The notes under the pieces were generated by a model. The model was given only the letters and a program-made list of their open reading frames with translations, was not told where the DNA came from and made no database searches. A DNA stretch of 64,000 nucleotides from Globodera rostochiensis. Taxonomy: Eukaryota; Nematoda; Chromadorea; Rhabditida; Heteroderidae. Position numbers and translations under genes: made by a program. Location of the stretch: positions 106,837 through 170,836 of the forward strand of contig JAEVLN010000048.1 of the NCBI GenBank assembly GCA_018350325.1, written 5' to 3'. Positions 11,642 to 23,696 of this stretch are shown in pieces (the stretch's first letter is position 1; the number at the start of each line of letters is the position of its first letter).

Positions 11642-12360
11642 CAAAGGGAAGGTCCCCAAGTGACCGCGGAGTTTCGGGATGAAACTTGGCACACTGATAG
11701 ATCACCCCCACATTTCTACCACAAAGTGGCATTCATTTTTGCTGCGGACGCTTGGGGAACGAAATATAGGCCCTTTGCATTTTCACTAAACTACAAGAGA
11801 CTACATGCACTTTCTTCGTACTCTTTTAATTCGGCTGCTTCATCATCAATTACCAAGTCATCAGAAACTTCAAATTCCGTGCATTTTCCAGGCATTTTTC
11901 CAGGCAATTGAAATAAAATTTTGAGAAAGAATTTGTCTTAATATTTGATTGGCAATGATTGATGATAAGATGAAAAATGCAATTGGATTAATGAAATAAT
12001 ATTTTGAGGATTGATCGTCATTTTTTATTGTGCTAAAAAAGAAATTTAGTAAGAAAAAAATTGCTGAATCGTAAAGGACTTGAACTTTCACAGACAAAAA
12101 TTAAATTGAGCACACAACCACCAGGCCGCCACACCAGCACTTAAGTGCATGTAGTCTTTTGTCGTTAAGTGAAAATATCTCGTTCCCCAGGCGCCCGCAG
12201 CAAAAATCAAAACAACCATGTGATTAAAAACAACAAAAAGAGTTTTAATCAGAATTAAACGCTTCCTTAATGCCACTTTGTGGTAGAAATGTGGGGGTGA
12301 TCTATCAGTGTGCCAAGTTTCATCCCGAAACTCCGCGGTCACTTGGGGTCCATCCCTTTG
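11642..12360. mobile_element. Inverted-repeat element with 3-bp TCA duplication
   Basis: The ends CAAAGGGAAGGTCCCCAAGT and the reverse complement at 12360 form arms of about 100 bp, flanked by TCA at 11639-11641 and 12361-12363. The terminal sequence is clearly related to that of 22820-23650 (GGGAAGGT...GTGACCG...TTCGGGATGA), whose flanks are TAA. A 3-bp duplication suggests a PIF/Harbinger-like origin, although TCA departs from the usual TWA. It contains a tRNA-like module on the minus strand (about 12071-12140). Confidence 0.8.
12071..12140 (-). repeat. tRNA-like A-box/B-box module
   Basis: On the minus strand TGGTGTGGCGGCCTGGTGG is followed about 40 nt later by AAGTTCAAGTCC. This matches the order and spacing of Pol III A and B boxes but has no acceptor stem. 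It lies inside the 11642-12360 element. Confidence 0.5.
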
Positions 12361-13363
12361 TCAGGGCCATAGCCAGGGAGGGGGGAGCCCAGCGGGCCAT
12401 CCCCTCCCCCCCGAAATGTTGCCTTACCGCTTTAAATTCTCTCTTATTTTCCATTGACGAATTCATAATCAGTACAGCGCGGATTTATATGACTAAAAAA
12501 AAAGTCAAATATGGACTAAAAACCCCCCAAAATATGGACCAAAAACCCAAAGTGCCAAAATTGGACTAAAAAGGTGCTAAAACTGACCAAATCCAGTCAA
12601 TTTTTGCCCGAAAACGTTTAAAATTCGTCAATCTTTAATCACAATGATATACCTATGTATGTACTATTTTTTTACATTTTGGGTTAAATATCAAAAAATA
12701 AAAATAAATCTTTTGGAAAATCTCGATCTTAAGGGGTGCATTTTTGTCAAAAAAAAGTTTTTTTTGGGTGGCGCATATGTATTTGGTTTTTGAATTTTTT
12801 TTAAGGGTATCTTTTTATTGCATTTTTCTTAAGAATTCAGTCCAGAGCTCATACATAACTTGCTTCAAAGGGTTTCCGCCAAAAATTTTGCCAGTTCGTC
12901 GTTAGATCAGAGGGTAATAGTCGGGCTGGTCCCCCCCTACTTGCCTTTTCGTTGTAAGTTTGTGCTTTTCGAATGATTTTGAGGCCAAAATTTTTTTTTG
13001 AAAAAATTAAATTTTTTCAAAATTGTTTGAATTCGGGTCCGGGGCTCGGAAGTGATCGAAATGGATGCCATATTCGGATTCTACGCCCCCGGAAACCCCT
13101 AGAAACACCTTTTTATCAACTTTGAAAAAAAAATTATTTTTTCAAAAAATGGGGGGGGGGGGGGACCAGCCCGACTATTACCGATCAGAGGTCGTGTCGT
13201 ATCTGTCCTTATTTCTAAAGATTTGTCCTTACTTCAGGCCTTCGACCAAATACCAAAAAACCCGAGACTTTTCTCGAGGCAAGACCTAACAAATAAGATA
13301 CTCTGTTTATACCCGAAGTGTTTTTTTCTTGGTTTTAGAGAGCAGAATATTCAACTGCAAAAG

Positions 13364-16300
13364 ATGATCAAAAAGCCATCGATATTAACTGAAAACAAGG
13401 ATATTCTTGACAAAGTCAAACTTAGGACAAAATTTGAAGTTTGTTTTTAAAAGAGGGCGTTTTTGCTCTTTTATTTCAGGTTGCACACGCAGTTTGGAAT
13501 CCGAGGATCAATCTCATCGCACTCGGATCTCGTGACGGAGATGTGGTTGTGAAGCGGTATTTATGGAAGACCGGATGGAAGGTGTTTATCTTCATCATTT
13601 AGTAATTTTTTATTCTTTCCATCTAGAGGAATTTTTCACGGGAAGATCTTGCCAAGCAATTCGATGTTTGTATCGGCACATTGGAAGCGTCTTCATCGAA
13701 GTCGAAGGACCAACTTACGTTTTTGTGTTGGTCTCCCGATGGACAAATGCTTCTGACAGTTTTTCAGAGTGGATGGTGTTTTTACTTGGACACACAAACG
13801 GGCGATACTCTTTTTGTCAAGAAGTTGCCGTATTCGCCTTCCTGCGTTGAATGGCTAAAGTTTCGGCCGAAAATGTCTCTAAATTTTCCGCACATCGGCC
13901 AACTATCAGCGACAGCAGTAAAAATTGTTTTCATGAATTTCTACAAAGAAATAGGATTTTAGATATGTTGATATCGAAAGCTTTTAAGCAGTGGCGTAGC
14001 CAGTGGGGGGGGGGGGGTGCCCCCCCCCCCGAAATGAAATTTGAAGAAAAAAAAACAAGAGGGGGGACCCTTTTGTTTTTCACTTTTACAATTTTTTGGC
14101 CAATTTTCTTAACAAATTGTCATCAAACATCAAAATTTTTTTCTCGGCGGCGCCTATCGGCACCGCCGACCCCCTCCATAAAAATTCGCAAAAAAATTTG
14201 CATTTTTGAAAAAATGCACCCCATAAAATCGAACATTTTTTGGAAAAATTGCTTAACAAAAATGCAATAAAAAGAAAAAAATTCACCCCTAAGAATCGAT
14301 TTTAAAAAACAAAAAATGCACCCCTAAGAATCGAGTTCCTCCCCCCCCCCCCCCCCCCCCCCCGACCTGGCTACGCCCCTGCTTTTAAGATATTTAATTG
14401 ATTCAGGCCCGTAGCCAGAAATTTTTTTCGGGGGGGGGGCAGTTCTTAGGGGTGTATTTTTTCCTTTTTATTGCATTTTTGTTAAGCAATTTTTCCAAAA
14501 AATGTTCGTTTTTTAGAGTTTTGTTTTCCATTTTATTTATTTTTGTTAAGAAATTTTCAAAAATGCTAATTTTTTTTTTGCAAATTCTGCTTTGCCGTTG
14601 GGGGGTGGGGGGTCGGCGGTGCCGAAGGCGCCGCCGGAGAAAATTTTTGAAGTGAATTTAAGGTCCCCCCTATCGTTTTTTTTTTCTCAAATTTCATTTC
14701 GGTGGGGGGGGGCATGCCCCCCCCCTGGCTACGGGCCTGATGATTCTATGGCGGCTACCTCCCCACCCCCACGAAAATTAGGGAAGGGAAAAACAGCAGT
14801 TTTTAACAGTTAAATCTTCAAAAAATTTCCAGCGCCTTCCGGTCACTGCGGATCTTTTCATTATTAACCAAAAATTCTGGTTAAATTATTCCCTTGGTAT
14901 AATGCACTGGCGCTCACTTTGGCTACGGCCATGTCTGTGATGATTTAATTATTGGGTTTAAAGGTTCAGGTTTCGTCGGATAAATTCAATTTTAATGAAA
15001 ATGCACCTAAAAATCATCGGAATGTTTGTGGCGCTGTAGAACATTTTTACCGGGACATTTTCCACAAATCTCTCAGTGCTACTTTCCTTTGTGTGATGCA
15101 TTCGATGGGGGCGGATACTTTCGTCGACATTTTTTCATGTGGAATTCTTCTCATTCGGCGTTTTAATGTCGGAGGTGGGCGCCTGGCGAACATATTAATT
15201 CCAAACTGTTTTTTAGATTGGCATTCTTCAAACCCCCTGAATGAAATTTTCCTTAGTGACGGCAAATTTCACATATTATCTAAAGGTTCGGATTCTTTTG
15301 CGATCTTGAAACTTCCTGAACAAGTTGGTCATGATCATTTGCTCGTTTTCGACCAAATTTCGGACTGGTCTTTCTTTTCATTATTCATTCAATTCCATCT
15401 CTTTCCAATTCAGCATTTGTTGGATGTCGTTTTGTTGTGTTTATTTGCAGAAAATGTTCCACTATTCAGTCCACAATTGGAAGCAATCGAGTGAAGTCTG
15501 GGTCTTTTTTTTCCAGTATAAGATTTTTAGGCATTTCATCAACGAATATTTGCAATCGTTGTCAATTGTGGCGATCATGGGCCGTCAGTAAAGACGAAAT
15601 GTTTGGAAATGTGTCGCGATTTGCTACTTATATTGGAGGAGGATGGAGAAGCCTCCGATTTAGTTGAAAAGTTTTTGGGCGCTTCGACGACACAAAAGGA
15701 ACTGAAACAGGCGGGAAACTTTGCAGACGAATACACGTGAGAAATCCGGTACTGCTCGTTCCCCCGGCCCGCCCGAGCGATTTTCGACGCATTTTTTCTC
15801 CTTTCTTTAACAACCAATACAAATTTAGTAACATTAAAAGCTTAAATGCTGTAGAATTAATTATTAAGCAGACTAAATGCTTAATTAACTTGAGAATGTC
15901 CGAAAACAAAATGTTCGAAAATTTGGTACCACGACAAATGCGGATTTAACAAATGCGGACGACACATGCGGACGACATTTCCGGATAACGACATTTGCGG
16001 ATTGGACATTTGCGGATCGAGCGACACTTGCGGACGATCACGAGAAAACGTCATTTGCGGACGACGTTTGCGGACTAGAATAAAAAAATTTTGAGATCAA
16101 AACTTTTATATTTTAAATGGAACGGAGGACGGGCTCGTCAGTGCGAGCCCGTCCTCATATCCATAAAAGCATTATTTGTGTTGGCCCTTTAATCGCAGAC
16201 ACACGGAACTAAATAAAGCCTTTTTTTTGCATCAAAATTGCGTATATGAAAAGTAGTCCCATCTCATCCTCTCTCTTACGAAACAATGTTATGCTTTTCA

Positions 16301-18179
16301 TATGCTTTTGTTTCTGCAGTGGCTTTAATTTAGTTCTGTGTGTCTGCGATTAAAGGGCCAACACAAATAAGCTTTTATGGACTATGAGGAAGGGCTCGCA
16401 CTGACGAGCCCCGCCCTCCATTCCATTTAAAATATAAAAGTTTTGGTATCAAAATTTTTTATTTTTACAGATCGAGATCCGCAAGTGTCGCTCGATCCGC
16501 AAATGTTATCCGCAAATGTCAATCCGCAAGTGTCGCCATCCGCAAATGTTGTATAATCCGCAAATGTCGTCCGCAAGTGTCGTTCCGCAAATGTCGCTAT
16601 CCGCAAGTGTCGGGACACGGAAAATTTCAATTTTTGCATGATCAGTAAGTAGTCTGTAACATTTTTGTGATCGATTAGCTTATATTAGCACAAATATTCT
16701 AAAGACTTAGAGCTTTCGAATAGCACTAAGATTTTAGTACTCGATTGACTAAGAACCAACCGAGTTATGATTTTTTTAACCGGCCGGGGGGGGACGAAGC
16801 GCACACTGAGAAATCCAATTAGAAATTGGGAAAAGTTTTATTCTTTCAGTGTTTTGATCAAAGGCATTGTCAACGGGTTGCAGCCAGCTACCGAGACACT
16901 GCGAAACAGCATTGGCTTGCTCCGATCGCTTTTAGTGAAATTGAACGAACTCAGTGACAGTCGGGAAAACGGAGGCCTTTCGGAGCGGTTGGTAGTTCCA
17001 AAAATTTCTTAAATAAAGGTTGTTTTTAGACTTCTCGAGACTCTGTTGAAAATTGCCGCGGGACATCCGAAATTTGAGGCTCACGAAAATTTAGGCAAAA
17101 ATTGCGAGCAGATTTTGAAGGACTTTGAGCATTCCATACTTTCGTTGGAGTCAAAACTGCTGGATGTGCTTAAATTAGCGGAGCTGAACAAGTTCGCCAG
17201 AAATTTCTGTTCTTGTAACATTTTGGTTCAGAAAGGAATTGGGTCATTTGGTTCGATGGTTTATTGCTCTCATTTACGAATCGGGCAATGATTGTGGGAT
17301 GGAAATTGACGAGAACATTGATGTGAAACTAATTGGAAATGTTTGTCGCTTTCAATATTTTTAATAAGCCATCGTTTCTCTTTGTTTGTAGAACGCTGCT
17401 TATTTTTTAGCTTTTGTCGTCAATTACACAAAAATGCGGGCATGAAACAATCGGAGAGTGCGTTTTGGACAGAGTGATGGGTCATTTGTTCAGTGACTGC
17501 GAAATGGGCACCTTTCCGTCCGATAGTTCAATTGAGGGCAATGGCGGCCGAAATGGCTGTGGTTTTGAAAATTCGTGTGCCAGGTTCTTCCAAGAACATT
17601 AAATTTGTTTACTTTTACAACAAAAGTCGAAACTGTAATTTTATTAGTAAAAGTGGGATTTGTATTCTTAGCACTATTTCCGAATGAGTCGTAATTGCAG
17701 GGGAATGTCTGAAGAGGATAAGACGTCGAACGGCGCTAAGTGTGCCCATTGGACGTTGTGGGGACAAATCCAAAAATGCTTACAGCACTTCCAAACTCTC
17801 AGCGATGATGGAATTAACTCATTGTAAGTTTTAAACGGGGAGACGAGGACAAAATCTGAAGCGGAGCCGGAAAATGGAAATATACACACGAAACCAATCC
17901 CCCCATCCCTCCACAACGGCATTTGTCCTTTTCCACAGAGTGCGACCGGCCAGCAATCGAAGTAAATGCATCGCTTTGTCCACTGAAGAGGGGGAAGCGG
18001 CCTTTCGACTCATTGACTTTGAAACGAATTGTGAGGAAGAAGAAGAAGAGATCGATGGGCGGGAGGGAATGTCCGAAGGGGAGGAAGGCGTTGGATGCAA
18101 AGAGTCGGTAAAGAAGTCGATCAGTTTGCACTCCTTCATTTTCGGTCATTCGGCTGAGGAGAGGATGGAGTGTGGGTAA
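13364..18179 (+). CDS. APC4: Anaphase-promoting complex subunit 4 homologue
   Basis: APC4 is a platform subunit of the APC/C ubiquitin ligase, with an N-terminal WD40 domain and a central helical domain. The start is the ATG at 13364. Exons: 13364-13438, 13480-13581, 13627-13917, uncertain exons between about 14832 and 15480, one ending 15736, 16850-16987, 17030-17191, 17232-17340, 17411-17492, from 17527, about 17700-17824 and 17939-18179. Introns of 41, 45, 40 and 34 nt preserve frame. Family-like segments include VWNPRINLIALGSRDGDVVV, FLCWSPDGQMLLTVFQSG, SCVEWLKF, the helical region with HLVRWFIALIYE, and an acidic C-terminal tail after STEEGEAAFRLIDFE. The phase into the penultimate exon does not fit the obvious donors, so an exon there may be missing. 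The introns at 13918-14832 and 15737-16849 are swollen by transposons. Confidence 0.8.
13989..14381. mobile_element. hAT-like MITE in an APC4 intron
   Basis: The ends CAGTGGCGTAGCCAG and CTGGCTACGCCCCTG are flanked by a perfect 8-bp duplication CTTTTAAG (13981-13988 and 14382-14389). Poly-G/poly-C runs of 12 to over 20 bases sit just inside both ends. The interior holds a GGCGGCGCC/GGCACCGCC hairpin. Confidence 0.88.
14404..14739. mobile_element. Second CAGGCCCGTAGCCAG-type MITE, adjacent
   Basis: The ends CAGGCCCGTAGCCAG and CTGGCTACGGGCCTG are inverted repeats related to those of the neighbour at 13989-14381, again with G-runs inside. The flanks AATTGATT and ATGATTCT are not a clean duplication, so the insertion is older or was rearranged. 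Confidence 0.65.
15925..16619. mobile_element. hAT-like element with ATTTGCGGA terminal arrays
   Basis: Both ends are arrays of ACATTTGCGGA-type units in opposite orientation, and an inner pair of arms (TTAAAGGGCCAACACAAATA and its complement) makes a long foldback. The flanks are an 8-bp duplication GAAAATTT (15917-15924 and 16620-16627). It sits in the APC4 intron 15737-16849. Confidence 0.85.
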
Positions 18180-18204
18180 ATAAAATGATCAGATAACCAA
18201 CCAT

Positions 18205-18481
18205 CAAGGGCGTACCCGGAGGGGGAGGCTACAGCCCTTCTCCCCGAAATGATAATTTTCAGGGAATTTTAAATATTCTTTCTTAACAAACATCTTTAAG
18301 ACCTTCGAAAATTTTCCCGGGCCAATCCCGCGCTCAGTAAAATTGTAAAATTTGAATCTAACAATGATTTTTGGATTTCGCCCTTCGAAAAGTTCTTTAA
18401 GAAAAATGCAAAAACCCCAAAAAGCACACCCTCTAAAAATAGCGTTTTTAACTACCCCTCGCCCCCCCCCGAGCGCCCTTG
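18205..18481. mobile_element. Probable MITE with CAAGGGCG ends
   Basis: The ends CAAGGGCGTACCCGG and CGAGCGCCCTTG form an imperfect inverted repeat with C/G runs inside, like the CAGGGGCGTAGCC family. The flanks CCAACCAT and CTAATCAC match only partly, so the call is tentative. Confidence 0.4.
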
Positions 18482-20600
18482 CTAATCACTGTCATGATTT
18501 TCGATACTTTTCGTTTTTATAAATCAATTCCCTTTTGCCATAATAAACGCCTGCATCAAAAAAATGCAAAAAAAGTAAATAAAGGTACACTAATTTTGGA
18601 TTTTATAGTCCTTTTAATGCGATTGATGCAATTTGACGGATGTGCCCTCGCTTTCGTCGCGAGTGACAATATTTTATTCAACAGCTCATTGCATTACCCA
18701 CCCAATGGCGTGAAAAGCGATTTGAGCCGAGTCACGCACGGAATACTGCACGAGGGGGTTTTGGGTTTTCCTGGGCGGCGAAGGGCATAAAGGAGTTAAT
18801 GGATGGACGCGGCGTAAATTAAATTCGAATATTTATTTTTTCTTCCCCAATTGTCTAAGCATCCATCGCACTTCATCCTTCCCGCCCCCCCCCCCCAATG
18901 AATTATTGTGAATGGTTAGGCCGTGGATGGGTGGGTCGGCGGATGAATGTTTAATTCTGCTTTCCATCCAATGCCAACCAACTCTGACTTGGATGGTCTC
19001 CCAATTGAATGGCAATTAAACCGCGTCACTCACCTCATTCAAGGCAAGTGGGGTGGAAGAAAAGTGATGAGATGGCCCGCGAATTTAAAGCTGCCTATAT
19101 TTGGAGGGCGGCACTTTGCCCGTATAAAATGTCCTAAGGGAGGGGGCAGTCCAAGGCTTTCACTCACTCTCTTTGGACGCGGAAGCCTCAGGTGGGTGGA
19201 CGGAGGTTTGCGTTGGTCTGCCTGCGTATTCCCCAATGGTGCAACATTGGATGAATTGTATAAACATTGACTGTTACATACAATCAGAATTCTGGGAACA
19301 TTTAGAAATGAAAAAGCCGAACAGAGAAGCCACCACGTCCCCCCCCCCTTTCGATGTTTGTTTGTTTTTTCTCACATTTTAAGCCCCCCCCCCGCGTTGG
19401 CACTTTTGTCAATGGCGCCACTCATCCCACCCAAAAATGGTCGTCGATTAGCCTTTTACCCCTCACTCAAATCTTTAGTCACTCAAAAATTTCCGTTAAA
19501 TTTAATTATTAAATGACGATTATTCTTATTAATAGGCCCGGTTTTTCATATTTTTACAGGCTTTGATGAGAGAAGCCCAGAAATAGAATTCATTTTGAAA
19601 ATTAAGATTTTGTCCATATAAATCCACATTTCGGATTTTTGAGAATAAATCAATCCATAATAAATCCAAAGAAATTCAATACTTAAGGCTTTTTCCGAAA
19701 ATTGTTTACGTTCAAATTTTATACATCTCACCAAATGTGAGTCAAAAATGAAAGCATTTGGAGGAGTCTCCGGAGAGCGTTGGCGAAATGTCGGCGTACT
19801 GTTTGGTGATCTCGAATTGAAAGAAGAACAAAAATAAATGAGGGCACAATGGCCGGACTTTTTCGGGAGGCATTGCGTAAGAATTTTAAAGTTCAAAGGG
19901 TTACATTTTCTGTCTGTACCCCCTCCCCCCACCCCCTCCCCCCACCTCAAAAATCGTATACACCGCTGGGGGGGGGGGAGCATCCCATTTCTTTGTTGAG
20001 ACCTCTGACCGGTGGAGAACCGTTGAGGGGAGGGGAGGAGGGGCATCCGCCCAATTAAAAGTAATAACTCTGTAAACCTCCACCTCCCCCCCCCCCCCCC
20101 CCCATCTCTCCACAAATTTCGCCCAACGCCCATCAAAAACGTCCTAGGCAATTCCACACGTCATGAGGCCATGTCCCATGTGGGCCCCATGCCCACCGCG
20201 TGTTTGGCCATACTCCAACCGGCTAAATTCCTCTGCAGATTCAAAATGGACTTTAAGCACAATCCCTAAATGTTCGTGAATCCCCACTCCATTTGCTTTT
20301 CATAATGCCAGTTTTGGCCTGAGGCAATGGAAACAAACGGACGAAATGAGGGGGGGGGGTCTGTTGTTGTTCAAACAAACAGCGAGAATGGATGATGAGA
20401 TGGGAGGGATAAAGTTAAAAATTCATTGTTGCACTTTCCCCCCCCCCCCCCCCCCCCGCTTTAGCGTTTAAGCGTTTGATGATGGAATTGCCAAAAAGAA
20501 TGCCAAAAGCCAATTGTTTCACACAAAATGTTTAAATTAAGATGTACTTAGTGCTACAACTTTTGCCTTTACAGATAAAAGCCAAAGCGAAAACATTCCA
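18482..20600. other. No gene recognised
   Basis: AT-rich sequence with C-runs (18887, 19383, 20086, 20438). Open frames on both strands have no recognisable domain and no consistent splice partners. I see nothing definite. Confidence 0.5.
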
Positions 20601-20604
20601 ACAA

Positions 20605-20981
20605 ATGCTGCGCCCTCTTCGGACCGTTCTTCTGCTGCTTTGCTTAATGTGTGCTCACTGCAACCTTGCCAAACCAACCAATTCGATGACCAGAATTCAG
20701 GTACAATGTGTTTGAAATTTTCCTCCAAAGTCCGTCAATTTCAGGAGGTCTTCCGCACTCTGATGGGCCCTAAGCCAATGATGCTGGCGTCTCGTGGGAA
20801 GAAGGCTTCCGCACTGTTCGGCGACAGAGTACCCAACCCCCAGGAATTTTTTGACGGTGGTGAGGAGGGACCGACGGAGGTTTTGCGAGACCCCGCAGCC
20901 TTTTGGGTCATGGCGGATGAACGCGGCATCCCCGTGGCGGCGTTGCGGAGCTATTGGACGGCAGCAAGACGAAGACGCTGA
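20605..20981 (+). CDS. Small secreted protein, possible peptide precursor
   Basis: Two exons, 20605-20700 and 20745-20981, are separated by a 44-nt GT-AG phase-0 intron and encode 110 residues. The ATG at 20605 opens a classical signal peptide (basic MLRPLR, then a Leu-rich core ending near CAHCN), which fixes the start. The mature part has a dibasic site after Gly (ASRGKK), the usual signal for cleavage and C-terminal amidation, and ends in four Arg residues. It contains no Cys outside the signal peptide. A secreted peptide-hormone precursor is a reasonable inference, but no known neuropeptide family is recognised. ATTAAA near 21174 could serve as its polyadenylation signal. No similar gene lies nearby. 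Confidence 0.65.
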
Positions 20982-21591
20982 CGAAGTCAAAGGCAATGAT
21001 TACGATGGGGGTAGAGCATGGCACAGGTTGATCAGCCAACTACCGTGGTTAATCTGTGAACGCCTATCCCCAAAAGCACTGCTAAATATTGTCCCAAAAC
21101 TCTTCTTAATCGGATTCCTCTCGCTGTCAGACCCATTCTCTCCCATTCCCTTGCCCATCAATTGTTTTGTCGATTAAAGACCTTATAATTCTGAAGCTTG
21201 TTGGATGCTAAGCGGCAGAAAATTTTATTGTTTTAGAAAGGGTCCGACGCTTAACAATTTTCAGCAAATGAGCCCAACTGTCCCCAAAGGGAATTCGGTA
21301 TTTCAGATTTCGAGCCTTGAACACTGGCAGTAAGGCGCTCGCTGTGCCCGGGACAAATAGCTAATTTGTCAGCGAAAACAGCACTCAGGCAAGGCGGCCG
21401 AAACACGGAACAGAGCAATAGGCGAATTAAAGTTGTTAAATGTTTTTGAATGGCGTCAATTGATCCTTTTATAACGGGCGCTAACCGTAAGAACCAAAAT
21501 GAACGCCGACAGAGTGTTCAAACGGAATTGGTGCCTTTGCTTACAGATATTTATTCAGCGGAGGTTTAGAGAACAAAAGCAAAAAAATAAT

Positions 21592-21673
21592 CGCAGTCAG
21601 CAGGATTCGAACCTGCGCGGGCAAAGCCCAATTGATTTCTAGTCAATCTCCTTAACCACTCGGACATGACTGC
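21592..21673 (-). tRNA. tRNA-Ser(AGA)
   Basis: On the minus strand a 7-bp acceptor stem GCAGTCA/TGACTGC encloses a D arm, an anticodon loop CTAGAAA (anticodon AGA), a long variable arm and the T-arm GGTTCGAATCC. The 82-nt length, long variable arm and G discriminator fit class II serine tRNA reading UCU. No intron is present. T-rich tracts lie nearby, but no clean terminator was singled out. Confidence 0.95.
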
Positions 21674-21929
21674 CCATGCTAACCTCTGTTATTTCTTCTT
21701 TTTGTCCCACCAATCGCTGCCACCCTTTCTCCCGTTCGTCGTCTTTGTCAATCGTCAGCAACGCTTTGCATCGGACGTAACTGCCAAAAGACGGCAGTCT
21801 CTAGTAGCTTTTTCTCGTAACTAAAAGTACAAATATCCTAACACAACCAGACAAAACAAAACCAAAGAGCTTTTATTTTTGCAATTTCACATCTAAGCAA
21901 ATGCCAAACGTATGATTCTCTTTGGCAAA

Positions 21930-22139
21930 TCATTTTGCTTTGTCCTTTTCCTCCTCGGCCTTTCTTCGCTCCGTCTCTTTCTCCGCCAACGCTTTTCGTC
22001 GGAGAATGCGCCATAGTAAGTCTGGTGCAACGAGTCGGAGGAGGATGGACATCCGGATATGCAATGGTGCCAGCACCAACTCGGTGTTGAGCCTCTCCAG
22101 TTCGGCCACAATTCGACAAGCAACGTGTTCCGAACTCAT
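21930..22139 (-). CDS. Small hypothetical protein, 69 aa
   Basis: A single open frame from an ATG at 22139 encodes 69 residues: a hydrophobic, Leu/Arg-rich middle (HIRMSILLRLVAPDLLWRIL) followed by a charged Lys/Glu tail (EKETERRKAEEEKDKAK) likely to be helical. A CTGCAG splice-acceptor-like sequence lies just before the ATG, which could be a trans-splice or cis-splice site. I do not recognise the family. It lies next to the tRNA and just before a transposon-rich stretch, so its status as a real gene is uncertain. Confidence 0.4.
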   Translation of the reverse strand: MSSEHVACRIVAELERLNTELVLAPLHIRMSILLRLVAPDLLWRILRRKALAEKETERRKAEEEKDKAK

Positions 22140-22819
22140 CCCTGCAGCTGATTCGGGTCCTCACGCTTAAGGCTGTCGATTTCAAACCAAACCGAACCGA
22201 TACCGAACCGAAAACCGACATTTTTTCGGTTCGGGTAGAGCCCCTAAGAAATTGAGTGATTTCGAGTCTGGGCCCTATGATCCATATTTTCCCTAAAAAT
22301 AGTCTGAAAATGTGTTATTTCGCACTGATTACGAATTCGTCAATAATTTTAAAATTTAACAATTTAAACCGGTTTAAAAACTTGAAAATGAAGGAAAAAC
22401 GACTTTAGGGAATGGTTGCCCAAAATTTTTTTTTTTCGGATTCTTACATTGCAGACCGAGAGGAGTCGATTAGTATATGTTTTATTCGATTTTGGTTCTG
22501 GCCGCTATGACCGATATTTTCCAAAAGGGCTGGTTGCGCTTCTGTACAGCCAACATTTCTTCATCTACTTCCTTATAAATAGGGCCACGATTTATATGGA
22601 AATCCATTTTTTTTTTTGCGCACCAGGAACAGCGTATAAATGCCAGATATAGTGTTTTTAGCTTTGGTTGGAGCTTCTAGAGCCCATTTTATAACCATAT
22701 TTTCCATATTTTTCCATATTTCGCGATTTTTATCCATATTCCATATTTTTATCCATATTTCGTTATTTTTCAAAAATTCCTTAACAAAAATGCAATAAAA
22801 ACGAAAAAAATACCCCTAA

Positions 22820-23650
22820 CTAGGGAAGGTATTCAGGTGACCGTGGGACTTCGGGATGATTTAGGTATCAAAAAATAGCTAATTTTCAGGAAAAATTTTT
22901 AAGACATTTTTTAGCTGCTAAATAAGCCCCGGAGGGGAGATATGAGGCTTTAAAGTTTATGAGCCATCACAACATTTTGATTTGATGTAAAGCATTCATC
23001 GGCTTCGGTGACGCAGTGCCTCTGCGCTCCGTTCACTTTTTGCCCTGCAGGGGTTCAAACCCTGTTGGAGCAGATCGATTTTTTATGATTTAAAAACAAT
23101 TTTTTTTTTTTTTGCTTTATAAGCTTCGAATTTTTTTTGATAAACATTGTTTGACACTTCTTTAGACTAGGAATTGACGATTTTCACGAATAGGAAGAAG
23201 TTGAAAATTTTCTCAAGTGGGGTCGCAAAACCATAAGGGGGACCCTTTTGGTTTCAAAAAAAATTTTTTTTCCCTAAAATTTTAACTGATTAAAAAACGC
23301 TTTTTTGTGTAGAAGTGTCAAACAATGTTTATCAAAAAAAATTCGAAGCTTATAAAGCAAAAAAAAAAAATTGTTTTTAAATCATAAAAAATCGATCTGC
23401 TCCAACAGGGTTTGAACCCCTGCAGGGCAAAAAGTGAACGGAGCGCAGAGGCACTGCGTCACCGAAGCCGATGGATGCTTTACATCAAATCAAAATGTTG
23501 TGATGGCTCATAAACTTTAAAGCCTCATATCTCCCCTCCGGGGCTTATTTAGCAGCTAAAAAATGTCTTAAAAATTTTTCCTGAAAATTAGCTATTTTTT
23601 GATACCTAAATCATCCCGAAGTCCCACGGTCACCTGAATACCTTCCCTAG
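22820..23650. mobile_element. Near-perfect foldback element with TAA duplication
   Basis: Arms of about 340 bp (22820-23162 and 23308-23650) are almost exact reverse complements, starting CTAGGGAAGGTATTCAGGTG. TAA flanks both sides (22817-22819 and 23651-23653), the 3-bp duplication typical of PIF/Harbinger-like elements. Each arm carries a tRNA-like module with B-box GGGGTTCAAACCC. The arms are hardly diverged, so insertion looks recent. It lies inside 22580-24826. Confidence 0.9.
22995..23065 (+). repeat. tRNA-like module in an element arm
   Basis: TGACGCAGTGCCTCTGCGC (A-box-like) is followed by GGGGTTCAAACCC (B-box-like). The mirrored copy lies on the minus strand at about 23405-23476. 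The order and spacing resemble a tRNA, but no complete cloverleaf forms. Confidence 0.5.
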
Positions 23651-23696
23651 TAAGGATCGACTTTTTAAAAATTTTCAAAAAATGCACCCTAAAAAT

